Below are positions 25,016 through 35,700 of a DNA stretch of 64,000 bases, in pieces. Positions within the stretch are counted from its first letter, which is position 1; the number at the start of each line of letters is the position of its first letter. Under the pieces are notes generated by a model. The model saw only the letters and a list, made by a program, of their open reading frames with translations, ran no database searches and had not been told where the DNA came from. The stretch comes from Heterobilharzia americana. Lineage: Eukaryota > Platyhelminthes > Trematoda > Strigeidida > Schistosomatidae. A program made the position numbers and the translations under genes. The stretch spans positions 55,337,491 to 55,401,490 of the forward strand of contig OX104130.1 in the NCBI GenBank assembly GCA_944470555.2. The letters run 5' to 3'.

Positions 25016-26036
25016 TGACTTGACTCACGTTGGTGTTGAAAATCCGTATCTTGTTCCGCATGCTGAGTGCAGAAGATCTCCACACTGGTTTCAGGCTAAT
25101 GAACACCTGTCTTGCTTTTCCGATTCTGACTTTGACGTCCTCGTCCGTCCCGTCTGTAGTTGAAACAGTGCTTCCTAGATAAGTGAAGGAGGTTACTTCC
25201 TTCAAGTTTCTCCCGTTGACGGTGATTGGAGTTTGTTGTTGTTGTTGATGGTGGTGGTGCGGTATCTTCATCACCTCTGTCTTCTCTATATTCACCTGAA
25301 GTCCCGTCTTCGCTGCCTCTTCTATCAACTTGTTAGTTTTTGCCTGCAGATCTTCAAGTTTATGTGACATTAGGCACAAGTCATCGGCGAAATCCAAGTC
25401 TTCTAGGTTCTTTTCCGTCGTCCAGCGTATCCCCCTCTTCTCGCTGCCTACTGTTTGCTGCATGATCCAGTCCACCACAATAAGGAATATCATGGGGGAT
25501 AGTAGGCAACCTTGTTTCACCCCTGTCTTCACTTCAAAGGCATCACTGAGCTTCCCATTGTGGATTACTTGGCATGTGGCATCTTCATATAGTTGTTGAA
25601 TGAGGCGGATAAAGGTTTGCGGTACTCCGTAGTATTGAAGCAGTTTCCAAATTACTTGTCGGTCGACGCTGTCAAAGGCCTTCTCAAAGTCGATGAAGTT
25701 GAGGTGGAGAGGTGATTGCCATTCTATACTCTGTTCTATGATGATACGAAGCGTTGCAATTTGGTCTGCACATGATTTGTACTTCCTGAAGCCTACCTGT
25801 TCCGGTCGCAGTTTTGAATCCAGTGCGTCTTTAAGCCTCTCTAGGATGATGCGGCTTAATATTTTACTTGGGGTGGACAGGAGAGTAATTCCGCGCCAGT
25901 TCTTGCAAGCACTGAGGTCTCCCTTCTTCGGCAGTTTGACAAGGTAACCCTTCTTCCAATCAATGGGCAGGTACCTTCTCTTCCTTCCACACCTTCTGCA
26001 ATAGTGGTGTGAGCATGTCCGCTGTTGTCTCTGCAT
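24963..26036 (-). pseudogene. RTE-A pol, part 2: reverse transcriptase core
   Basis: A 357-codon frame holding the RT palm and fingers. RGITLLS is at 48-54 and EQVGFRKYKS at 79-88. Motif A is FIDFEKAFDS (114-123), motif B VKQGCLLSP (173-181) and motif C FADD (216-219). The catalytic aspartates are all present, so this part of the protein is conserved although its frame is cut at both ends. The first 24 residues are out-of-frame sequence before the true continuation at PIDWKKG. A histidine/glutamine run (HHHHQQQQQ) near residue 262 comes from a repeat in the DNA. The frame is lost near residue 330, where NKIRIFNTNV is followed by missense sequence. Confidence 0.92.
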
Positions 26037-26982
26037 CTGTTCTCAGTGCTTCTGGTGGTATCCCATCTGGTCCTGCTGCTTTCCCGCATTTCAGTAGCTT
26101 TATGGCGTTCAGGACTTCCATTTTCGTTGGGGGATTTATGTTCACTTGTAATTCAGCGGCTGCAGGTGGTATTTCTGGACGAAGTGCAGGTGGTGGTGGT
26201 GGTCGATTCAAGAGCTTCTTGAAGTGGTCGGCCCATTGTTTCCTCTGTTTCTCTTCTTTTGTAATTAAATTTCCTTCTTCATCTTTTATTAGTTTCATCT
26301 GTGTTGATCTCTTCCCAGATAGCAACCTGGTTATTTGATACAATGTCGTCAGGTCTCTCTTACCTGCAGCCTGTTCTGCTTCACTTGCCAGAGTTTCGTA
26401 GAAGTGTCTTTTGTCTTTGCGTGCACTCTTCTTCACTTCTTTATCCAGTGTTTTATACATTGTGCTCAGTTCCTCTTGTCGTTGAGCATCCTTGCACTGG
26501 TTTATCTTCTGTTTCACCATCCTCCTCTCCTCTATCAGCTTCCAGGTATCCGTCGAGATCCATTCCTTGTCTTTCACCTCCTTCCTTCCTACTACTGTTG
26601 TGCAGGTTTCTTTCCACATAGCTTTCAAAGACTTCCAGTGTTCTTCCACACAGGTTTCTTCAGGGATGTTGCTCGATGTCTCCCATTTTGTCTTGATGGC
26701 TGCCTTGAAGATCTCCTTTGTAGTTTCATCCTTCAGTTTCCGAGTGTTGTACTTGGACTGAGGTCTATCACCAGCTTCCTTGAAGGCTTTTAACTTGATT
26801 TGGAAGGTTCCTTGCACTAGATAGTGGTCTGAGCCTACATCTGCTCCTCTTCTTGACCTTGTGTTAAGTAGACTGCGTCTCCATTTTCTTGAGATTGAGA
26901 TAAAGTCGATTTGATTTTTAGTGTTTCCTGGTGTCTGGTGAAATCCATGTCGCTTTGTGGATATCTTTGTGCCTGAACACAA
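25960..26982 (-). pseudogene. RTE-A pol, part 1: endonuclease C-terminus and RT start
   Basis: A 340-codon frame. Residues 24-30 (QIDFISI) and 51-56 (SDHYLV) are the last conserved blocks of the endonuclease, including the catalytic SDH histidine. The lysine-rich residues 90-260 are the linker. GKAAGPDGIPPEAL near residues 300-313 is the first RT motif. The frame ends at VPAH followed by a stop because of a single-base shift near 25970; the continuation DWKKGYLVKLPKKGD appears in the next frame. The family normally starts some 150-200 residues further upstream, so this copy is 5'-truncated. Confidence 0.9.
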
Positions 26983-27000
26983 GAACGCAAGAAAAGCACT

Positions 27001-27390
27001 TTCTTATCCTTTTATTGAAAAAAAAGAAAAGAAATAACGACAGTTGATTCTTTCATAAAAACAGATAAAGGTTTCCATGCAGTAATGATGAAAATACTTG
27101 TTGGGATAAAAGAAAAAGAGATATTCTTGCAAGTTCTGTGAATAAAACTCTAAAAAAAAAATAACAGTGGACAGAATTTAGTAATGGTTTGTTTGGAAAA
27201 AAGAGGCTAAGTGCTAAGTGGCGAACAAAGTTTCGGTGTTGTTAACACAACACATAAATGAGTAACAATTGCTTATAGTTCGATAAACACTATCGAACTC
27301 TGAGAAGAAGTAAACCACTTGAATATTTCTCAGAAAATGATAGTTTCCTATCACGTATCCGTATTATCAGGATACATTTCGTTCAGGCAG
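27001..27390. other. No gene recognised
   Basis: A-rich spacer between RTE-A and LINE-B; nothing identified. Confidence 0.45.
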
Positions 27391-27757
27391 ATCATCATCA
27401 TCATCAATATCAATATCAACATAGAACCAGCATTACTGCGTAACAGTCCAACTTCCTGCTACACCTCATATCAGTACATCAAGTAAAAAGGCAGTGAGAC
27501 CCAAGATGAAGATAAGAAAATTCAGTCAAAAGAAATATAAAGTACGAAAAGAAAGAAGTGAAGAATGAGAAAATGGTGAGATTCGGTATGGCGTTGTTAA
27601 GATGAGGACAATGTATGTATACATACGCGCCACTGACATCTGTTCCCAGCCATATCATATGCAGTCTCCAGCCACCTTTTCCTCTTGACCCATGGACCCC
27701 AACCGGCTATTCTACATAGCCCCACATGGCTCAAACCAACAGTCAGAGACTTCATGC

Positions 27758-28093
27758 TACATACATTGTTATTCACTTATCAAAGTCTATTTTATTTATA
27801 AAACTGGAAAACATTTAGACCTTATTTGAAAAATTTTCTTTTCTCGTTGAACATTCGTCAAACAAGTTGTTGAAAAGTTACATCAGATATTGGTCATTTT
27901 TCTTCCTTGAAAGTTATTGAAATTTGCGATTATTTACTGTTAGTGTTATCAATGAAGTTCATCACGTTTAGAGTTAAGCGAAAAGGAATGGAATAAGATT
28001 CTGGTAAATTGTCTGTGATCTAAGAAAATCTGGCTTTTCCATGATATATGTTTGCTTTAAGTTGTGGTTTTCACCTTTGCATACTTTGTAAAT
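27758..28093 (-). repeat. R2 interspersed repeat, copy 2, inside LINE-B 3' region
   Basis: Reverse complement of 20031-20367 with only scattered differences. In the LINE-B copy at 52.8 kb the flanking sequences are almost adjacent, so R2 interrupts or replaces about 15 bases of LINE-B here. Confidence 0.75.
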
Positions 28094-28519
28094 CTGGCCA
28101 CATTGGCCCTTTTTCCAGCCTGGACCTACTTCGGCCAATATTGTGTGACGAGGCGATCGACGGCTAGGCATATGTGACTCGTGTCCCAACCATCTCAGTC
28201 GATGAAGGTTCATAACCTCATCAACAGATTTACCCCTTCTCCCTAAAACTCTACACCTGACTTCTGCTTTACTCACATAGTGACACCACGGAATACGGCC
28301 TATACCAGGAGGGCAACGGTGGTCAAACACCTGAAGCCTTTTTGTATCCTCCACTTTCAATGGCCATGTTTCACAGCCATACAGTAGAACAGAGTGGATT
28401 GCTGTGCAGTGCATGCGAGCCTTAATAGATAGTCGAATATCACGGCGGTGCCACAGGTGGTGTAAGTTGGCAAGAGCCAGTCGAGCCTTTTGTATTCGTG
28501 CAGAGATTTCATCGACCAC
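28094..28519 (-). pseudogene. LINE-B pol C-terminal domain
   Basis: Minus frame with LLYGCETWPLKVEDTKRLQV, VFDHRCPPG and VLGRRGKSVDEVMNLHRLRW, then SPRHTILAEVGPGWKKGQ. The block order equals that of the 52.5 kb copy. The frame continues to 27974 only by reading into R2 sequence (below 28094), so the last 40 residues are not LINE-B protein. The role by family is a post-RT domain of unknown detail. Confidence 0.82.
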
Positions 28520-28935
28520 TGAGCCAACAAGGCAGAGGTGATCCTACTTCCCAGGTAAGTGAAGCGGTTGACACACTCAACCACTTCACTCTCTATTGTT
28601 AGCCGTGGCAGCGTTGAAGACCAATCCTGGAGCAATAATTTGCATTTGGGTGGTAAGAGAAGCATCCTAAACATTCTCAAATTCCCACTCAAAGTGTTCA
28701 GAACACTCTTCATCTTGTTAGCATCTTCATCGAACAGGACTATGTCATCTGCATATTCTAGGTGCAACGAAACTTCTCCTGTTATTAGGTCAACGTCTGT
28801 GTAATCAGGTGATGAGGGGAGACCTACATGAGAATATCTATGATAATAAGAATGGAGAGAGTGGGCACCCTTGGCAGACACCACTCGACGAGTACAGCTC
28901 CCCGGATATCTCACCATGGGCTGTAGCCCTTCCAC
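28357..28935 (-). pseudogene. LINE-B RT active-site segment
   Basis: A 192-codon minus frame containing LHLEYADDIVLFDEDANKM, the motif C YADD catalytic pair, and ECVNRFTYLGSRIT, the following conserved block. The start reads through GAHSLHSYYHRYSH, which corresponds at DNA level to the motif B region in another frame, so a shift lies near 28830. After about residue 130 the frame departs again and the true continuation is in the 28094-28519 frame. Confidence 0.82.
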
Positions 28936-29384
28936 AAGTGTTCGAGTAGAGAGTCTTCAATAAGGTAATGTGTTTACTCAACACGCCTTTCAGTGACGGA
29001 CATTGCCATGAGACTTCTCGATCAACGGAGTCGAACGCCGCCTTCGCGTCAAGAAATACAGTTATTGTCAGGCGTCGTTAAGCGTGTTTGTGTTCAAAAA
29101 ACCTAGGGTAGTGTGAATATTTTATCGACAGACTCGCGGCCCAGTCTAAAGCCTGCCTGCTTTTCTCGGGAATGCCGTTCGCGAGCTCCGCCCAGGTATC
29201 GAAGAATTATAGGACCCAGGATCTTGGACACTATGTTCATCAGGCTGATTCCTCTGTGGTTGTCACAAGTGGACTACTTGCCTTTCTTGAAGACTGTGAT
29301 AATCAGTGATTGAGACCGATCAAAGGGGATCGTATTTGATTCCCATATCCTGGCTAACACTTTCGTTAACATGACTAAGGGCAC
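28936..29384 (-). pseudogene. LINE-B RT motifs 1-A region, scrambled
   Basis: No long frame, but the minus DNA encodes broken parts of the RT fingers and motif A (for example the segment around 29020-29050 for a DAKAAFDSVD-type run). It joins the linker frame upstream and the YADD frame downstream in the right order. Stops and shifts are frequent. Confidence 0.65.
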
Positions 29385-30029
29385 CTAACCACTATCCTTG
29401 TACACCTCAGGAGTTAGTCCATCTGTACCTGCCGTCCTTCTCCTTTTCAGGTTACCTACCGCTTTCTCGACTTCTCCTAGTGTTGAGAGGCCTATCTCAA
29501 TATTCCATTCAGGATCCGACTGGATAGCGGGCAGAGCAATGGTGGCTGGAGGCCAGTTAAACTGTTCCTCGAAGTGTTCTACCCAACGCTCCAGTCGTCT
29601 CCTCTGCGAGTGAATTGGAGATTCATCCTTCTCCATTATAGTTTCACCAACCGCATTTGACCTTTTCCCCCCAGTCTCCTTGATAAGTCTAAATAACTGT
29701 CTACTGTTAGCAATCGCCGCTGCCTTTTCCATCTCTCTAGCCTTCGCTCCCCACCACTGTTCGCTGTCGTTGCATAGACTTTTTCTCAGTCTACTTTCTA
29801 GTTGCGTTCGCTTTTCATTGTGCTCAGAGCCTGTTGGGATGTGTTCACTTGCATCAACTAGTTCGAAAGAAGCTGCTGATATCCACTGGCTCTTTTCGGT
29901 CACTATTTTGGAGTCGTCTACGATCTTCAGCGCTGCTCTTACAGCAGACTGGAGATGGCACGAAGCTTCTTCTGAATGACTGATAGTCTTTTGTTCCGTT
30001 AACTGCCTAGCCAGCTTCTCACTGAACAT
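29385..30029 (-). pseudogene. LINE-B linker and start of RT
   Basis: A 214-codon frame. Residues 85-115 hold QWWGAKAREMEKAAAIANSR, and residues 118-165 include LIKETGGKRSNA and RLERWVEHFEEQFNWPP, typical of the region between endonuclease and RT. RRTAGTDGLTPEVYK near the end is the first RT motif (compare AGPDGIPPEA in RTE-A). It ends in a stop just after it. Confidence 0.85.
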
Positions 30030-30505
30030 GGCTTTGGTGTTTTTGTTTTCGAACCAAACTCGTAATGGTTTTCCCAGCGTCCATTGAAACGTAAGTATAC
30101 ACGCACTCAGACGGACGTGTGGTCACTATCCAAACGCGTTCTCCAAAAGGAGTGGCGGCCTTCCACCAATCCTCTCTAGCGATGACTAACAGCAATGTGC
30201 CCTATCTGTGTCCATCGCTGAGTTGAGCTCAGTGGACGCTACGTCAGACAGTGTCCTTCTTTATATCTGAAATTTGTGCTGACTAAAAATAGGCGGTTAT
30301 CTGGTCATAGTTATAGTAGGCGATCACCTTTATCTTTATGTTCAGCCGGGACTCCGAAAGTGCCACCTAAGTACCTTTCTGCCTCACTCAGTCAACCTAC
30401 CTGTGCATTGAAGTCACCTAAAACAACCACCAAGTCTGAATGTTTGGCTTTCGAGAAAAGGCTAGATAGTTTACAGCAGAACTGATCCTTCACTTCATCC
30501 GAATT
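30030..30505 (-). pseudogene. LINE-B endonuclease C-terminal remnant
   Basis: Minus DNA resembles the last part of an apurinic-like endonuclease: around 30400-30420 it can be read as a GDFNAQVG-type block, and around 30340-30370 as LGGTFGVP-like sequence. No continuous frame. The element breaks off near 30505. Confidence 0.6.
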
Positions 30506-30559
30506 ACAAATGAAACATCATCAAACATCGATAGAACAAAGTGAGCAATCAGTCTCTCC

Positions 30560-31966
30560 TCGAGAAGCCTAAGCTCAGGTGAGACGAAAGTACCAGATAA
30601 AGGACTAAACTTCAGCGTGACAATAGGTCATTTAAAACCAGATGTCATACCTAGCATAGAAGTAGCGTTAAGCTCAGTGGATGCAGCAACTGCTGAACAG
30701 GTTAGAACACAGTGTGCGTTGACACTGAAAAGACAAAAGAAAAGACAGCGGAACTTAACGAAACTTGAAAATCCAGCTCTGAACAGTCTACGGAATGACA
30801 ATAATATAGTAATTGTTAAGTCTGACAAAGGCAATTCAGCAGTAGTTATGGACAAATTGGATTACTTCAACGAAATTGACGAGCATATCCAAACAGGACC
30901 ATATGAAGTAATCAAGAAGCCCTTAGACACGGTCATGAATAAAATCAGGAAATCTACAGCTGATCTGATACGCCAAGTAAAACCATCTCTAGGTGAGTTT
31001 GAACGGTTTAATTTAATGTCTAAAAGTAATAATCCTAGCAGAATTTATGGCACTATTAAGGTTCATAAACCAGGTTATCCCATTAGACTCATAGTTGACT
31101 TCAGAAATACTCCAATATATGAACTAGCAAAGTACTTAACTTCATTATTGTGCCCTATTAGGAACCGTTCAAATTCCAGACTAGTAGACTCTTACTAGTT
31201 AAAACTTAGGCCTAATTACCTACATATAGAAGAGGATGAAAAAACGGCTAGCTTCGATATAACTAGTCCGTATGCTAAAATACCAATCACTGTGGCGCTG
31301 GAGGCAGTCAGAAGTCAACTAAATATTGACTCAGAACTTACTCACAGAACCAAGATATCGGTTGATGAGATTGCATTACGCATACAGTTATGCCTGACCT
31401 CCACTGTCTTCAAGTTTCAGAACAAAATATGCAGACAAGCAGAAGGAGTAGCAATGGGATCGCCAATATCCCCAATAGTAGCGGATATATTTATGGATAG
31501 TTGAGAAAATACGGCTTTACAAACGTTTAGTCCTACACCAAAAATATGGTGGCGATATGTGGATGACACATTTGCTTTGTTGAAATCGGAACATATCGAC
31601 AATTTCCTCATGCAGATAAACTCAGTAGTAAACGCAATCCAATTCACTTACGAGGTAGAAAATGAACAAGGAGAATTACCTATGTTGAATTGTAGAATAA
31701 AACGAAGAACAGACGGTGACCTGAATACTACTGTCTACAGAAGACCAACACATTCCAGCAGGTGTCTAGACTTCAAATCATCCCATCCAATGTCAGTTAA
31801 GGCAGGGTTAGTCAAATGTCTAAATGATAGAGCTAGAAAACTGACTAGTCAGAGCAAGAACCTAAAGAAGGAATTGAAACACGTAAAAGAAGCACTAATA
31901 GTTAATAATTATCCTCCGCAGTTTATTAAGAAATTCTTGCGGACACACAAAAATCAAAAAAAGTAA
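30560..31966 (+). pseudogene. PLE-A reverse transcriptase
   Basis: One frame runs from about 30560 to 31966 with two stops (31196-31198 and 31502-31504). In order it shows VIVKSDKGNSAVVMDK (the Penelope RT start motif, SDKG at residues 69-72 counting from 30617), YGTIKVHKPGYPIRLIVDF, TASFDITSPYAKIP, EGVAMGSPISPIVADIF and YVDDTF (31556-31573), whose two aspartates are the active site. All catalytic residues are retained, so the copy may have been active until a few point mutations ago. The frame ends at a frameshift in an A run near 31955-31962. Confidence 0.92.
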
Positions 31967-32446
31967 CACTCAGACGAGTGCGACTAATAATCACAGCCTA
32001 TAAGGAGGGTACCTCAGAAACTTTACATGAAATCCTCAACAGAGCTGGAATTAGGGTGGCATTTAAACCTACAAACTCAGAGATAAACTTTGTCGGCTGG
32101 CCTAAGGATTCCATAGAACCAATTAAGCAAAACAATATAATCTATCAAATACCATGTAATGACTGTGAGTCAGGTCAAGTATATAGGTCAAACTAGTTGG
32201 TCGGGGTCAGTTAGAATGGTCGAACATAGTAATTTAGCTAAATATAGAACAACAGACCTAAATAAGATCAATAATCTAGAAAGACACTGGGCCATTGCTA
32301 TGTATGCATTAACACACAACCACACAATAGGGTGGGAAAAAGTCATTGTGTTTAAGTCTAATATAATTAGGTGGAGAGAGAGAGAGAGAGAGAGATCGAT
32401 TACTGAATCTTTGTTCATCGAATCAACACCGAACCAACACATGTAA
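31967..32446 (+). pseudogene. PLE-A GIY-YIG endonuclease region
   Basis: After the frameshift the frame 31978-32196 reads RLIITAYKEGTSETLHEIL, then IIYQIPCNDCESGQVY, the GIY half with the CxxC-like linker. A second frameshift near 32170 moves the YIG half, YIGQTSWSGSVRMVEHSNLA, to the frame 32159-32446. That frame continues with ALTHNHTIGWEKVIVF and the arginine (R) and glutamate (E) codes of a (GA)n tract, and ends ESLFIESTPNQHM. In the family the domain nicks target DNA to start reverse transcription. Two shifts make this copy inactive. Confidence 0.9.
32374..32395. repeat. (GA)n microsatellite inside PLE-A
   Basis: GA tract within the nuclease C-terminal code. The equivalent site at 60.27 kb reads GGTAGAGATAGATTGATTAC without expansion, so the tract grew in this copy. 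Confidence 0.85.
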
Positions 32447-32700
32447 TAGAAATGACGCAACACCTATACCAGAGATATGGAAAATTTTGCTACCAGTGAA
32501 AACAACTCATATACAGTGACGTAACTATAAGAATCAAATGTCGAAAGCAGTGTGATTACATTGATATGATTATGAGCAGTAATAATTTATGCTCGAAACG
32601 TCATCAAGTAAATAATACTAGATCACTGTGTGTTATAAATCAAATAAACAAATCTGATATAGAATTAATTTCTACCACAGTGCCCAAGTTTTACACCTAT

Positions 32701-35700
32701 TTTGAGAAAGTTGATTATTAAACAAAAGAAACAAAAGGTTATCTGAATCGCAGATATTCTTGTGGCTGATCCTACTATATTATCAAGTTGCTGACAGACG
32801 ATTCCAAGCAATTTCATCATTCCATAATGAACACACCGTTTCCAGTTACTAAATCATTTTCTCAATTGTAGTTAACTTTTTAAATGTTCAACAGGACTGG
32901 TTTGTCTGCATGCGACAGGGATGCATTGAAGTATGATGGTGTCATTGTATTGTGAAAACAAATCTCTCCAATGTAAAGAAGGAAATCTATCAAACTGATC
33001 ACCATTAACTGATTTTGTACGATAATGAATTTTTTTGAGAATAGGATTTTGTAATCATTTCATAATTCAGATACCTAGAAAGCAAGTCTGAAAATTGATG
33101 GATGAAACAATCAAAAGGAGACTGTACAGCTAGGGTTTTCAAATTTTTTAGCATGATAAAAATCACAGAATTTGAAACCTGCAAATAAACTGTTTTTTTT
33201 TTGATTGACTCAACTGTTTATGGAGTACTGAAAAACGCAGCTGCCTCAGAATAACTAAGTTACATTGATAGCGAATGCATTTTAAATACTTAGATCTGTT
33301 AATTGGAGTGTAACTTCTGCTTCAATAGATTACTAGTCAAGGTCAAAGGAGTATTCACCGCTGATGAGTAAGCAACAAGATAGAATCGCTTTGTAGTAGA
33401 AGATTAGAAGCGAACGGTGCGACTGATTCTACTTATATAAACATCCTGCCGATAAAATTCTCTTTGTTATCAGTAGAGAGACATTTTCTTGATTTAAGTG
33501 TACATTTCAAATAAGCCTTTGAATCTGCTTAGATTAGTACTTCTGTTTATTTGAAATCCCTGAAAAACTACATCATACATTGATTTTATGAGAACAATTT
33601 TTTTTATTTTCTCTAGTAACTAGTGTTATAAAAGCAACTTACTTCGATCTATGATTTCCAAGAAAATTATTAGCAATATTGAAAAGGTAAGCAAATCACT
33701 ATGATATATCATCAGGAAACTTAGTCATGAAAACGAAATCATCTAAGGGAAAATATTATTTTCATCTACAATTTTCCTACTCTCCCTCCTGTTTCACTTT
33801 GTTTTCATTTAGTATTTTACTTTCAGGTATCAAGAAGACGACATTCGAATGACAGTTACATAAAAAGCACTGAAACATATTCAGATAAATTGGTAATAGG
33901 GTGGGCGGAGGCTGGTTGAAATTATAGATGGAGTTCATCAGAAAGCAGACACACTAGAGGATAAATGAAGACCACAGAGTGAAACACAACTTTATCATGT
34001 TGATTTGTGGTTGCTTACCACTGAGGATTCTACGAGAGGGCATATATTCTTGAACTCTAAACTTTTAGCTATCGTGATGGTCATGATGCCATTCAACTAC
34101 TGGATAAGACTTCATTCACATTTCATTGATTTAGTATGACCATGATATGCTGTGCTCACTAATGTCTGGCGTTTATGAATGTCAGCTTTGGCTTCGCATA
34201 GAATAAATGAGTAACCATAAAACTTGTAGGCAAACAAATTACTAACCAATATACTTGTTATGCCCTTTGTAATGACTGAAGTCCATACAACAAAATCGAT
34301 ATGCAACCAACAACCTAGGTGATGCATCACCCTGCTTCTCTGTGTTTTGTGTTAATGCCAGGAACGAGTCTTCAGAAGGCCGAAAACCTAATTGGTCGGT
34401 GGTGTTCATCATTAGGATTATTTATCTTCAAGATTCTAGGGAAACCATATTTACCTAGTGATGAATGCATAAACTTTTCTATTAAGGTATCCAATTCATA
34501 AAATAAAATATATATCTTATTCATTTTGCAGACAAGTAAGTTGTGGGTGAACGCAAGTTGGTCCCTAAATGATAAACCATATTTTACTATAATCCTAAAA
34601 GCTAAGCGATTTTTAACAATTTTTTTCGAGACTTGCCAGTAAGTTTACTGATTCATTTGACTTTACTTTTATTCAACTGGGATTACTTCTGAAGCTAAGT
34701 TTTAAGTGTTGTATCTTACACCGAACCAATCATTGCTGTTGCTCAAATTATTTCAGGATATTTGGAACAAACATTGTTTAGATATTAACACTACCAAAGT
34801 AGTTCAGCACTGTGACCATATGAGTTCGAACCCTAGAGATAAGTTCAAAAAAATCCTGAATCTTAACCTCGGAACGTCATACTATTGACCTACTCCAAAG
34901 TGCAAGCGATAACTTAACACTTTTGTGCATCTACAACCCCACAATAGATCTAGCCCATGATCGTCAGGTTTCATGATGAGGTCATTACAGTCACTGGGTT
35001 TGAATCCAGTGGTGTATCAACTCCTAATTCTATCAACTTGTGATATAGGACGGAATAGTCCTCAGTTATCTAAACGTTCTCCAGCTGATGACAATCCGTG
35101 ATGTAAACTATTTGGAAACCAACGAATGCCTACAAATTTGTGGTTGAAATTTTAATGGTATCGTTGCGCAACACAGTTAGTGTGCTCTGAAATATGACTA
35201 TGATTATGCTGGTATTACGTAGTGAGCTTTGAGTACCATCGGGATTACTTTTATATTGTGCTCATATTCTGATAAAACTGTCGACACAGCTCACTACACT
35301 ACCATAAACTCTATGTGAATTCAGGAATATTTGTCTCCAGACCATGAAGTGATGGTGGTGTAACATCATCTACTGAAATCAGTTTCTAATTATTGAATTA
35401 CACTAATATAAATCAATAACTTTTGTATAACTAGATTTTGGACAGTATCGATTATACATTTAGAATGTATTCTTTCTCAGTCTAGGTACTAACTTAGTAA
35501 GTGAGTAGAGCTAAAGCTATTTTAATGTAGTATGCTGCTTAGCGTATTTCGTAGATAGCATATTATGTTTATACGGAATTGTTTTTGTTTTCCACCTTTA
35601 TTATTTGGTTTGTTTCTATCTAACATTACGGGAAGAAAATATTTCAAAATATTGAAATACAGTTAATTCTTATTATGCTTCAAGGCCAGCTGACACCCAC

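Larger units (their letters stand above)
24574..27000 (-). mobile_element. RTE-A LINE, longest copy in the window (5'-truncated)
   Basis: A minus-strand non-LTR retrotransposon of about 2.4 kb. It runs from the C-terminal part of the apurinic-like endonuclease, through a full RT domain, to a C-terminal domain and a short 3' end, finishing in a (TTA)n-type tail (24574-24592 on plus). The architecture of one pol frame plus a trinucleotide tail fits the RTE clade (SR2-like elements of schistosomes). The clade is assigned from the motifs and tail, not from a tree. Two frameshifts, near 25970 and near 25010, split pol into three frames. The N-terminal half of the endonuclease is missing. No clear target duplication was seen. 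Confidence 0.92.
27391..30505 (-). mobile_element. LINE-B non-LTR retrotransposon, 5'-truncated
   Basis: A minus-strand element with a (GAT)n-type tail (ATC repeats at 27391-27405 on plus), a 3' untranslated region to about 27757, an inserted or associated R2 repeat (27758-28093), a post-RT region, RT, linker and the end of the endonuclease. It also has an RTE-like layout but a different protein from RTE-A, for example LLYGCETWPL against LLYGSETWRV. It is cut by frameshifts and stops. Its 5' end abuts the 5' end of PLE-A near 30505. Confidence 0.85.
30510..32700 (+). mobile_element. PLE-A Penelope-like element
   Basis: A plus-strand element encoding an RT followed by a GIY-YIG endonuclease, the hallmark order of canonical Penelope-like retroelements. 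It is broken by two in-frame stops and two frameshifts. The 3' tail (32460-32700) ends in ACCACAGTGCCCAAGTTTTA-type sequence that recurs at 41.15, 58.7 and 60.55 kb. It starts abruptly next to LINE-B, so it is probably 5'-truncated. Confidence 0.9.

Noticed and set aside
24963..26793. Plus-strand open frames across the RTE-A copy (up to 152 codons)
   Set aside because: They are antisense shadows of the well-supported minus-strand pol protein.
32460..32640. Possible hammerhead in the PLE-A tail (GAGCA and TGCTC pair followed by GAAAC near 32570-32605)
   Set aside because: Hammerheads are known in some Penelope-like elements, and a stem II plus GAAAC is visible, but the CUGANGA part is not canonical (TTGATATGATTATGA) and no stem I pair is clear in this or the 41.2 and 60.4 kb copies.
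33340..33380. CTGATGAG at about 33359 as a hammerhead core
   Set aside because: No GAAA with flanking stems follows; isolated match to a short word.
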